Below, piece by piece: positions 55,515 to 64,000 of a DNA stretch of 64,000 nucleotides (the stretch's first letter is position 1; every line of letters starts with the position of its first letter). The position numbers were made by a program, and so were the translations under genes. Origin of the DNA: Omphiscola glabra. Its lineage: Eukaryota; Mollusca; Gastropoda; Lymnaeidae. The stretch covers positions 51,446,850 to 51,510,849 of the forward strand of contig OZ024795.1 in the NCBI GenBank assembly GCA_964017045.1. Direction: 5' to 3'. The notes below the pieces were generated by a model that was given only the letters and a program-made list of their open reading frames with translations, made no database searches and was not told the DNA's origin.

Positions 55515-55592
55515 AATGATCAGTTGTTGCAGTTGTTGTTGCTGTTGTTGCAGTTGTTGTTGCTGTTGTTGTTGCTGTTGTTGTTGTTGTAC
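55515..55592. repeat. (TTG)n microsatellite
   Basis: TTG/CTG triplets; the minus frame gives a polyglutamine run. No surrounding coding signal supports a gene. Confidence 0.95.
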
Positions 55593-55617
55593 TCGCTCGA
55601 TAAACTTGCTCGAAAAC

Positions 55618-55712
55618 TCTCGTGATCCCACCATCTGGATCAAATGAACCCACATTATGCACCGCGTGGTGGTCGTGATCCCACCATCTGGATCAAATGA
55701 ACCCACATTATG
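55618..55712. repeat. ~42-bp direct duplication
   Basis: CGTGATCCCACCATCTGGAT plus CAAATGAACCCACATTATG occurs at 55620 and again at 55674. Confidence 0.95.
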
Positions 55713-55924
55713 GTCAAATGGCTAGTTTAACGCACACTCCAATTAATTTTACGTGAATTAATAAAAGGAAAGGAAAGGAAACATAACTCTAAATAAATGT
55801 TTTTAACATTTCGAACGTTAATGCCCCCTTTCACGCATCCTTTTTTTTTCTTTCTTCTTCTGCAGAAAAGAAACTTACATAGCATGTCCACTGTCTTTAA
55901 AATTTTGGGTATTTGCTCATCTTC

Positions 55925-56285
55925 TTCTTTGTATGCCTTTTTACCCCGTCTAGGACATAGGCCGTCCACAAGAATGTTCCATTCATCACGGTCCTGTAGT
56001 TTCCTTTCCAGCTGCTTCCAGGTGTATCCCATACTTTGGGTGTCTGCCTCTAGCTCGCGTCTCCATGTATTCTTTGGCCTTCCTCTCTTTCTTTTTCCCC
56101 GTGGATTCCATGTTAGGGATTGTCTAGTGATGCTATCTGGGGGTTTTCGGAGAGTATGCCCTCTCCACATTTTCTTTATGATATCTTAATCAATGGGCAT
56201 CTGGTAAGTTCTTTCTAGTAGTAGATCTTTGTTGGTGATGGTACTTGGCCATTTGATATTCAGGGCCTTTCTAAGGCATACCATG
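55925..56285 (-). mobile_element. LINE ORF2 C-terminal fragment, copy 2
   Basis: Minus-strand reading from ~56285: CLRKALNIKWPSTITNKDLL, then ERTYQMPID and a stop, then DIIKKMWRGHTLRKPPDS, SLTWNPRGKRKRGRPKNTW, RRELEADTQSMGYTWKQLE and DEWNILVDGLCP. These are the post-RT motifs of the same LINE type as at 30960-31260. The copy ends with AAAGAAGAAG-like sequence, a typical simple 3' tail. One in-frame stop and the missing RT and endonuclease make it a dead 5'-truncated copy. Confidence 0.8.
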
Positions 56286-56532
56286 TAAAAATATGTTTTA
56301 AAAAACATATCTTTGAAAAAATTGTAAACCTCCAGACCTGACTAAAAGACATCTAGACCTAGAGGTCCAGCTAACAAATATTCTGGAAATATTCTGTAGT
56401 AATTGCCACCTCGCTATGACAAAAAAGCTATAATAATTTGTTTACAATGAGATGATTATCACCTCGTATGTCCACCCGTCTCCTCAAAACGCAAGCATAT
56501 GAATTGATCAAAGCTTTAGCAAGCATGGTTAC
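56286..56532. other. Unannotated spacer
   Basis: AT-rich; no feature recognised. Confidence 0.5.
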
Positions 56533-57088
56533 AGCACTAGTTATTTAGCAGACATACTACAGCCCTAGTTATTTAGCAGACATACTACAGCCCTAGTTAT
56601 TTAGCAGACTTACTACAGCCCTAGTTATTTAGCAGAATACTACAGCCCTAGTTATTTAGCAGACATACTACTGCCCTAGTTATTTAGCAGACTTACTACT
56701 GCCCTAGTTATTTAGCAGAATTACTACAGCCCTAGTTATTTAGCAGACATACTACTGCCCTAGTTATTTAGCAGACTTACTACTGCCCTAGTTATTTAGC
56801 AGAATTACTACAGCCCTAGTTATTTAGCAGACTTACTACAGCCCTAGTTATTTAGCAGAATTACTACAGCCCTAGTTATTTAGCAGACTCACTACAGCCC
56901 TAGTTATTTAGCAGACATACTACTGCCCTAGTTATTTAGCAGACTTACTACTGCCCTAGTTATTTAGCAGAATTACTACAGCCCTAGTTATTTAGCAGAC
57001 TCACTACAGCCCTAGTTATTTAGCAGACATACTACAGCCCTAGTTATTTAGCAGACATACTACAGCCCTAGTTATTTAGCAGACTTAA
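56533..57088. repeat. 28-bp minisatellite, ~20 copies
   Basis: Units contain AGCCCTAGTTATTTAGCAGA followed by CATACTAC, CTTACTAC or ATTACTAC. A three-unit cycle (CATACTACTG, CTTACTACTG, ATTACTACAG) recurs about three times, an ~84-bp higher-order period. Confidence 0.97.
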
Positions 57089-57722
57089 AAAATAAATAGA
57101 CGGAAAAGAGCTTTCTTTTAGGCGAAATGAAACAAGGATGAGATCATATTCTCCGAGTTCTATCCCCCCCCCCCCCCCCACACACACATACAAAAAGTTT
57201 CATGTTAGATTCCTGAACTTCCCCACCATCCCCCATCCCAACTCCCCACCCCGATGGTGGCCACATTGTAGCACAAGGCAGAAGTTGTCTCCCGTTAGAA
57301 TCTTGAGTCGTTAAATGAAGTATCTAAAAATACACAGACCTGCGTTTATTTTGGTACGCAAAAGAAAACAGATACAACCCCCCCCCCCCTCTCCTTTTCC
57401 CAACCCAACTTCTTTGAAACCACAGTGGTAAGTTTACTTTTGGAAATGAAAGTAAGAAAGAGGAGACAACTATATACATTCTGGATGCTAAATATAGATA
57501 GCGACTTTAAAGTGGCTTAAACCAACCAACACGGACGTCTGAAGGCTTAAAATTAGGAATCATTTTTTTGTAGTTGTTGTCAAATTGATAGCCTGGGTGC
57601 CAACACCATGGGGCGTCAAAGTCCTATTTGTATAGATAGACAAACAGTCAGACAGACAAACAGACAGACAAACATTTAACTAGATTTTACAGATTCTGAC
57701 TTATAGCGCAAATGTGTGACAA
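57089..57722. other. Unannotated 0.6 kb
   Basis: C runs at ~57164 and ~57380 and a CAGACAGACAAA repeat at ~57640-57672. No gene. Confidence 0.5.
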
Positions 57723-57730
57723 TGTGTGTG

Positions 57731-57882
57731 CAGAGGCGTAGCAACGGCTTGGCATTGGGGCAGTTGCCAAGGGCGCCGGCCCCCGCCTGTTCAAAAGGGC
57801 GCCGCTAAATCTCTAATTTTTTAATTTTTATTATTTAAAAAATAAATTAGCCAAGGGCGCCAAAAACCCAGTTACGCCTCTG
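57731..57882. mobile_element. MITE family 1 copy
   Basis: Starts CAGAGGCGTAGCAACGGC and ends AGTTACGCCTCTG, 152 bp. Flanked by TGTGTGTG on both sides (57723-57730 and 57883-57890). Because that sequence is simple, the duplication is less telling than at 51933. Confidence 0.9.
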
Positions 57883-57890
57883 TGTGTGTG

Positions 57891-58114
57891 TCACAATCAC
57901 AATATCTTATGAGCTATAACAGATGCGTAGTGGTTCGAGTGATAAAAAATAGTGACTTGCTATACTTTGTTCATTACACACGGTGACGATACAATAACAA
58001 TACTAGTTAATACTTGAGATAGGTCTACATCTCATGTGCCGCCCATACTAAATCCAAAAACTCTTGTTATGTATCATAATATTTCAATACAGTACACATC
58101 TTCATTTAAACACA
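57891..58114. other. Unannotated spacer
   Basis: No feature recognised. Confidence 0.5.
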
Positions 58115-58117
58115 AAG

Positions 58118-58775
58118 GTTTCTGTTCAATCTGTCTTCCTACACAAACGTTTCTGTTCAATCTATCTTCCTACACAAACGTTTCTGTTCAATCTATCTTC
58201 CTACACAAACGTTTCTGTTCAATCTGTCTTCCTACACAAACGTTTCTGTTCAATCTATCTTCCTACACAAACGTTTCTGTTCAATCTATCTTGCTACACA
58301 AACGTTTCTGTTCAATCTATCTTCCTACACAAACGTTTCTGTTCAATCTGTCTTCCTACACAAACGTTTCTGTTCAATCTGTCTTCCTACACAAACGTTT
58401 CTGTTCAATCTATCTTCCTACACAAACGTTTCTGTTCAATCTATCTTCCTACACATTTTTTTGTTTTTTTGTTTTTGATTGAAAGAACGTTTCTGTTCAA
58501 TCTGTCTTTCTACACAAACGTTTCTGTTCAATCTATCTTCCTACACAAACGTTTCTGTTCAATCTATCTTCCTACACAAACGTTTCTGTTCAATCTCTCT
58601 TCCTACACAAACTTTTCTGTTCAATCTATCTTCCTACACAAACGTTTCTGTTCAATCTATCTTCCTACACATTTTTTTGTTTTTTTGTTTTTGATTGAAA
58701 GAACGTTTCTGTTCAATCTATCTTCCTACACAAACGTTTCCGTTCAATCTATCTTCCTACACAAACATCGTCAAT
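58118..58775. repeat. 31-bp minisatellite with two T-rich interruptions
   Basis: About 20 units of ACACAAACGTTTCTGTTCAA plus TCTATCTTCCT. A T-rich interruption (CATTTTTTTGTTTTTTTG, then TTTTTGATTGAAAGAACG) occurs at ~58453 and ~58671, about seven units apart, so a seven-unit block was duplicated. Frames of 71-275 codons on plus are artefacts of the repeat. Confidence 0.97.
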
Positions 58776-58864
58776 TCAAACTGTCATATTATATAGACTC
58801 CATTCCTCTTCTTTTATGCTCGCCTCCCATTGGCCAGTTCTCCCCAAGTCCCAGTACTCTATAT

Positions 58865-59057
58865 CAGCGGTTCTCAGACTGTGGGTCGTGACCCCTTTGG
58901 TCGAATCACCCTTTCACAGGGGTCGCCTACGACCATCGAAAAACATGTATTCAAGCAGTTATGAAGTAGCAACGAAAACAATTTTGTGGTTGGGGATCGC
59001 CACAGCATGATGGAATCTATTAAAGGGTCGCGGCATTAGGAAGATTGAGAACCACTG
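58865..59057. mobile_element. MITE family 3 copy
   Basis: Begins CAGCGGTTCTCAGACTGTGG and ends AGATTGAGAACCACTG. Exact 8-bp duplications CTCTATAT (58857-58864 and 59058-59065). Confidence 0.95.
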
Positions 59058-59065
59058 CTCTATAT

Positions 59066-59599
59066 ATTCCATACTATGGATGGTGATGTAATATATATTT
59101 TTTAAAAATTCTTGTGATATCAATTTAAGATGTTTAATTTGTTATGTTGATAATAATTTCACTTGTTTGTTACTAAGTTAAATAATTTAAAATATTTTTA
59201 TAATTTTTTTTAATGAAGAGTGAGGGTGTCACATATTTAAGTATATCTGCAAATGGGGGCGCCGCGTGTCCGGGTCCATTTGGACTGATGCTCTTCGGGT
59301 GTCATTTGTGGTAGTTAATTTTGGTTAAATTGAAGAATTAAGTTTACAGACTTATAGTCCATTCAACTGTCTTTCATTTGATACCTCATTTTGTCTCACA
59401 AACCCAACAATAATGTGTTAAAGAGTTTTTTTTAAATCCCAACCTCTCACTTCTGGTACCCGGGTACCAATAGGGTGCAGCCAATGAATATTTACAGGAA
59501 TGTTTCAGGGGAAATAATCGAACATAGTGCCCTTCTTAAAACATTTTTTTTTTAAAAATGTAACTTAAGTACTTTTTCTACTTGACCTTTCTATTGTAA
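59066..59599. other. Unannotated 0.5 kb
   Basis: AT-rich; no gene recognised. Confidence 0.5.
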
Positions 59600-59955
59600 T
59601 GGTCGTTGTACTATTGTATAGGGCATTGTACTATTGTAATGGGCATTGCACTATTGTATTGTTCATATGGTCATTGTACTATTGTAATGTTTCATTGTAC
59701 TATTGTAATGGTCATTGTACTATAGTAATGGTCATTGTACTATAGTAATGGTCATTGTACTATTGTAATGTAGCTGTACTATTGTAATGTAGCTGTACTA
59801 TTGTAATGTAGCTGTACTATCGTAATGTAGCTGTACTATTGTAATGTAGCTGTACTATTGTAATGGTCATTGTACTATTGTAATGTAGCTGTACTATCGT
59901 AATGTAGCTGTGATATTATAATGTTCACTGTACTATTGTAGTGTTCACAGTATTA
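59600..59955. repeat. ~19-20-bp minisatellite
   Basis: Units of ATTGTACTATTGTAATGGTC, with a central run of shorter TGTACTATTGTAATGTAGC units. Confidence 0.9.
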
Positions 59956-60338
59956 CTGTAACCTCGCCGTACTATTTCACTTAAGGAATCTCTCGCGACA
60001 TCGCGTGCACGGTTGCAAGCTTTTTACCCAGACCACGTGATCTGATCGCCTTACCCACCTTGAGAGTTCACCGCTACCTGCTGTCTCGCACGTGCGCCTG
60101 TGTCATGTCACGAGGCCCTGCTCGGTACACACCTATCGGCTGCTAACATTTAACCTTCATTTTTTTAATGGTTTCAATTTGAGGGCCCAACAATAACTGT
60201 CGTTAATTAGCTGGTGGCAGTTAATGTAGATGCCTGCATTCAAATTTTTGACGGAATTTACTTAAAGAGTTGAAGCCAAGAAAATGGAATTAATTGAACA
60301 AATCGGCTATATCACACTATTAGTGCCCCACGTGATTG
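59956..60338. other. Unannotated spacer
   Basis: No gene recognised. Confidence 0.5.
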
Positions 60339-60745
60339 TTTAAGGTTCAGGTTAGGTTTAGGGATAGATTTTTTAGAGGTTTAGGGATAGATTTAGGGTT
60401 CAGGTTAGGTTTAGGGATAGATTTTTTAGAGGTTTAGGGATAGATTTAGGGTTCAGGTTAGGTTTAGGGATAGATTTTTTAGAGGTTTAGGGATAGATTT
60501 AGGGTTCAGGTTAGGTTTAGGGATAGACAGTGGCGTAGTGAGGGGGGTGCAAGGGGCTCATCATGCCCCGGGCGCTACTCACAAAGAGGCGCCAAATGAT
60601 ATATTTTACATATAATATTGTATGGTTTTCGAATGGGGGGGCGCTAAAAAGGTATTGTGCCCCGGGCGCGAGTTAGGCTCGCTACGCCACTGGGGATAGA
60701 TTTAGGGTTCAGGTTAGGTTTAGGAATACATTTAGGAAATTTTTT
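60339..60745. repeat. ~53-bp telomere-like minisatellite, split by a MITE
   Basis: Units contain GGTTCAGGTTAGGTTTAGGG, ATAGATTTTTTAGAGG and TTTAGGGATAGATTTAGGG. TTTAGGG/TTAGG motifs are dense but not in a uniform 6- or 7-bp register. The array is interrupted at 60538-60692. Confidence 0.9.
60538..60692. mobile_element. MITE family 4 copy inside an array
   Basis: Begins CAGTGGCGTAGTGAGGGGGG and ends CTCGCTACGCCACTG, 155 bp. Exact 8-bp duplications GGGATAGA (60530-60537 and 60693-60700), a sequence present in the array unit. Confidence 0.95.
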
Positions 60746-60792
60746 CAATGTTATTTAACGTTTTAATCTTAATTGTACGGGTCGCGGCAACC

Positions 60793-60803
60793 AAGATGGC
60801 GGC
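60793..60803 (+). promoter_or_regulatory. YY1-like motif AAGATGGCGGC
   Basis: Matches the YY1 core AAGATGGCGGC. It lies ~165 bp upstream of a GC-rich block and could belong to a promoter. Sequence resemblance only. Confidence 0.35.
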
Positions 60804-60959
60804 CGTGTGAGACATCACGGAACTAATTCTTGGAGTGTACCAAACAATCAACTCGATGGACATAACAAACAAAATATTTTAGTTTTTAATACGCCTCGTT
60901 TTAAAACCTTTTTTTTTTTCTTATTCCATCGCCCAACGATGACATAGTTTATTGTAAGG

Positions 60960-61560
60960 ATCCACTGAAAAGGTTTGTTGTAATAACGCTGACCGTGCTG
61001 CGTAAGCGGCAGCGTCCCCGAGGAGACTTGGGGGCGTCCACATGGAGTTTGCCTCTTCGTGGCGTGGCGGACTAGTAGGGTGACTTGTTCACCCGAAGCC
61101 AAAAACCCCGGCCAAAACGCATGACTCCCAACGCAACAGGAGTAGCGTCTAACATGATTACTAGTTGCCGGTGATGGATATGAGGCTTGGGTGGCGGCCA
61201 AAACCCATGCCGATGATTTTAGCTATATATACGCGGCCGTGAGAAAGCCGCTCCTAGGCAACCGTTTCGTCCCGCCACTACTAACGTCCCGACCGAATGA
61301 CTCCTTGGGTGGTGGGGGGTGGTAACGCAACACTTACCCTCCGGAGTGGAAGCAAAGCCGTCCTGACCCACGGAGAGTGGACTGCGGACGCTTTAAACGC
61401 AGCGTCAACGGTCGACCGGGCTCCCCCTAGGCATGGGGGGAGTTCCCGGCGTCCTTCCGCACGGGCTGGCGTCGGGGAAACCTTCAGTGCGCTGGCTTGT
61501 GGGGGGGGGAGCCGGGGGGCATTAAGAGCGACATTTTCAGTAAGAACGCTGAAAGGGCAC
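60960..61560 (+). other. GC-rich block, possible LINE 5' region
   Basis: Strikingly GC-rich within AT-rich surroundings. A plus frame from 61297 reads MTPWVVGGGNATLTLRSGSK and continues to GALRATFSVRTLKGH. The last part resembles the (A)TWNVRTL motif that opens the endonuclease domain of many LINE ORF2 proteins. If correct, this is a 5' UTR and ORF start cut off where the 31-bp array begins. It may instead be an unrelated GC-rich repeat; no second copy is in the window. Confidence 0.35.
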
Positions 61561-62212
61561 TGCATGAAACAGTTTGTTGTAAGAACTCTGAAAGGGCACT
61601 GCCTTACGCAATGTGCCACGTAATGGGCACTGCCTGACGCAATGTGTCACGTAAAGGGCACTGCCTGGCGCAATGTGCCACGTACAGGGCACTGTCTGAT
61701 GCAATGTGCCACGTAAAGGGCACTGCCTGACTCAATGTGCCACGTAAAGGGCACTGTCTGACTCAATGTGCCTTGTAAAGGGCACTGTTTGACGCAAATT
61801 GCCACGTAAAGGGCACTGTCTGACTCAATGTGTCACGTAAAGGGCACTGCCTGGCACAATGTGCCACGTAAAGGGCACTGTCTGGCACAATGTGCCACGT
61901 AAAGGGCACTGTCTGGCGCAATGTGCCACGTTAAGGGCCCTGTCTGACTCAATGTGCCACGTAAAGGGTACTGCCTGGCACAATGTGCCACGTAAAGGGC
62001 ACTGCCTGACGCAATGTGCCACGTAAAGGGCACTGCCTGATGCAATGTGCCACGTAAAGGGCACTGCCTGGCGCAATGTGTCACGTAAAGGGTACTGCCT
62101 GGCGCAATGTGTCACGTAAAGGGCACTGCCTGACGCAATGTGCCACGTAAAGGGCACTGCCTGACGCAATGTGCCACGTAAAGGGCACTGCCTGGCGCAA
62201 TGTGCCTCGTGA
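61551..62212. repeat. 31-bp minisatellite, ~21 copies
   Basis: Units contain AAAGGGCACTGCCTGACGCA and ATGTGCCACGT. The first units (61525-61570, GAACGCTGAAAGGGCACTGC) grade into the GC-rich block. Minus frames of 83-114 codons are artefacts. Confidence 0.97.
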
Positions 62213-62406
62213 CAAACAGCTTTTTTTAATGATAAATTTTACAAAAATGTGTTTATCTAATGCGCATTACCCTCACAAAATAGAAAAAGAAGAGAAAAAA
62301 ACATGATTAATACAAGGGAAAAGAAAATCATCGAAAACCCTAAATACAATTTAACAATGGTTGAAGATTTATCTTTTTTAATCAAGAAAGATGTAAAGTA
62401 TAGGAA
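62213..62406. other. Unannotated AT-rich spacer
   Basis: No feature recognised. Confidence 0.5.
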
Positions 62407-62637
62407 CAACCAACCATGGTCACAGCGAAAAGCCAACCATGGTCACAGCCAACCATGGTCACAGCGAACAGCCAACCATGGTCACAGCGAACAGCCAACC
62501 ATGGTCACAGCGAACAGCCAACCATGGTCACAGCGAACAGCCAACCATGGTCACAGCGAACAGCCAACCATGGTCACAGCGAACAGCCAACCATGGTCAC
62601 AGCCAACTATGGTCACAGCCAACCGTGGTCACAGCGC
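62407..62637. repeat. 23-bp minisatellite, ~10 copies
   Basis: Units of AACCATGGTCACAGCGAACA plus GCC. Shorter 17-bp units (lacking GAACAG) occur at both edges. Overlapping plus frames are artefacts. Confidence 0.97.
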
Positions 62638-63174
62638 TAACAAATTGGGAAGCCGCATTTACAAACGTACAGTTGTGCTCTTTGTGACAATTCTTTCTCT
62701 TTACTTATATTTAATAGTAATTTCACAATCCAGTTGATCCGAACGAGTTCTTTCATTCTCATTCGTTCAAATCTAGACTTAAATTCATTTCGCATATCGT
62801 TTTTCAAAATGTTGAAATATCAGAGGTTGTTACCATAACTAATGATTACTAAAGTAATGATAAATAATAATAATAATGAACACATGAAATAATTAAAATT
62901 CAATAATAAAATTATCTCTAAGATTTTTACACATTTTCCAATTATTTTTTTTTTTTGTTTTGTTACAAATGCAAGTAGTAATTAGGCCTATAGTAAATAT
63001 AATTGTGAATACTTTTCAAGTCAATGTGATTGAAGCTTTTCGAACGACTGTGAACGACTGATGCAAAACAATTCAAAATTATTCGATTCGTGAATGTCTT
63101 CGGGGACTTCTGCAAAATTACTTGTCACGTGTGATGGTGGCCCAGCTCCCCCAACCCTCTTTTTTTTTTTGACT
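62638..63174. other. Unannotated AT-rich stretch
   Basis: AATAATAAT near 62860 and a T run near 62946. No gene. Confidence 0.5.
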
Positions 63175-63182
63175 ATACTAAG

Positions 63183-63359
63183 CAGGGCCGGCCTTAGGCC
63201 ATTGCAAACTATGAGGCCGCAATGAGCCCCGCACTTTCATAGGCCCTGCCCCGAATTTATTTTCGAATACAAAATCTTAATTTTCACTTTTTATCCTTAT
63301 CCTCTACCCAGAATGGGCCCGTTTCGCATAGGGCCTCGCAATTGTTAGGGTCGGCCCTA
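63183..63359. mobile_element. hAT MITE (CAGGGCCGGCC ends)
   Basis: Begins CAGGGCCGGCCTTAGG; the right end, read inward, is TAGGGCCGACCCTAAC. Exact 8-bp duplications ATACTAAG (63175-63182 and 63360-63367). 177 bp with no coding capacity. Confidence 0.95.
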
Positions 63360-63367
63360 ATACTAAG

Positions 63368-63603
63368 TAATCATGGTTAAGTGCGGATGAAAAAGGAGAG
63401 AATCAATATGGCCGCCATGTAGTCCTATCCAAAGGGATGTAACAAAGGAAGTATTGCCCTGTGCACATCGATTTGTCGTCTCCGTCCCTTTGATTGAAGG
63501 CCTCTTAGTTTAAAATGGTATTCAGCTTATATTTATTCTGATGATATGCCGATTTAAATGTTTTTAATAGATTTTAGATATCAGTATTAAACACTAGGGG
63601 CCA

Positions 63604-63604
<1 letters not shown>
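63368..63604. other. Unannotated spacer
   Basis: Contains ATATGGCCGCCATGTAG near 63408, a YY1-like palindrome. No gene. Confidence 0.4.

Positions 63605-63658
<54 letters not shown>
63605..63658. repeat. (AT)n microsatellite
   Basis: About 27 AT dinucleotides. Confidence 0.98.
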
Positions 63659-63660
<2 letters not shown>

Positions 63661-64000
63661 CGTCAAACTATTTTTTGCTGATTTTTTTACCACACCACCC
63701 CCCCCCCCCCCCACTTTTCATTTTCAAAACAAAAAATTAACAATGTTCGAATAACCTAATTACAATTGCCACTTATCGTTCCAATCATTTCCACATTTCA
63801 CTCCACGGGGCTTCACACATTCCACTATGATAAATAACATTAAATGTTCGTTTGTCCTAACTCCGTCATTGTCCACAACAACAAAATTTAAAAAAAAAAA
63901 AATTCTCTTCTTTCCATTTTCAATTATTTCATATGTACAAAAAAAAAAAAATGTGTTAAATGTAAATGTAAAATAATATTAAAGTAAAAATAAAATTAAA
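63659..64000. other. Unannotated window end
   Basis: C run at ~63699 and A-rich DNA to the edge. No gene. Confidence 0.5.

Noticed and set aside
55491..55706. Polyglutamine protein on minus strand
   Set aside because: The glutamines come from a (TTG)n microsatellite; surrounding sequence shows no coding signal and includes a plain direct duplication.
58064..58891. 275-codon hydrophobic plus frame
   Set aside because: Runs through the 31-bp array. The 31-bp period cycles the same DNA through all three frames, so residues reflect the repeat, not a membrane protein.
1..64000. Bacterial-style defence system, operon or phage
   Set aside because: No clustered, co-directional, domain-bearing frames exist; all recognisable coding sequence is from eukaryotic mobile elements.

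Overview
This window looks like gene-poor, AT-rich chromosomal DNA from a metazoan. I infer an invertebrate, possibly a mollusc. The grounds are eukaryotic transposable elements (Ty3/Gypsy, Penelope-like, LINE, hAT, Tigger/pogo), many short inverted-repeat elements with 8-bp target duplications, microsatellites and homopolymer runs, and no bacterial operon structure. The species cannot be fixed from what is visible. I found no intact host protein-coding gene, rRNA gene or convincing tRNA gene.

Two things dominate. The first is minisatellites: more than 40 tandem arrays with units of about 9 to 71 bp cover roughly 30% of the window by my hand tally. The largest are a 45-bp array at 47.6-50.0 kb, a 36-bp array at 33.95-35.73 kb, a 35-38-bp array at 54.0-55.05 kb, and a very uniform 23-bp array at 8.18-9.02 kb. 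Most long open frames in the window are reading frames through these arrays, often open on both strands, and I do not call them genes.

The second is transposable-element debris. Penelope-like 3' ends lie at 5.04, 6.34, 11.75, 18.54 and 35.86 kb and fall into two families. A hAT-type element (13,987-15,572) contains two minisatellites. A ZMYM/hAT-like coding fragment lies at 18.8-19.1 kb. MITE-like elements are scattered throughout, at least nine with exact or 7-of-8 8-bp target duplications. A deleted Tigger element lies at 26,721-27,406. A LINE ORF2 tail at 31 kb has had its last codons amplified into a 71-bp tandem array. A deleted Gypsy element (38,311-41,796, minus strand) has integrase upstream of reverse transcriptase. 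A deleted hAT element (44,313-45,614) sits inside a minisatellite. A second LINE tail lies at 56 kb, and a GC-rich LINE-5'-end-like block at 61 kb runs into a 31-bp array.

The common theme is interplay between mobile elements and tandem arrays. Several arrays appear to be seeded from element sequence (LINE tail, hAT terminus, LINE 5' block), and several elements have inserted into arrays (Gypsy, hAT, a MITE at 60.5 kb). There is no multi-gene pathway here.
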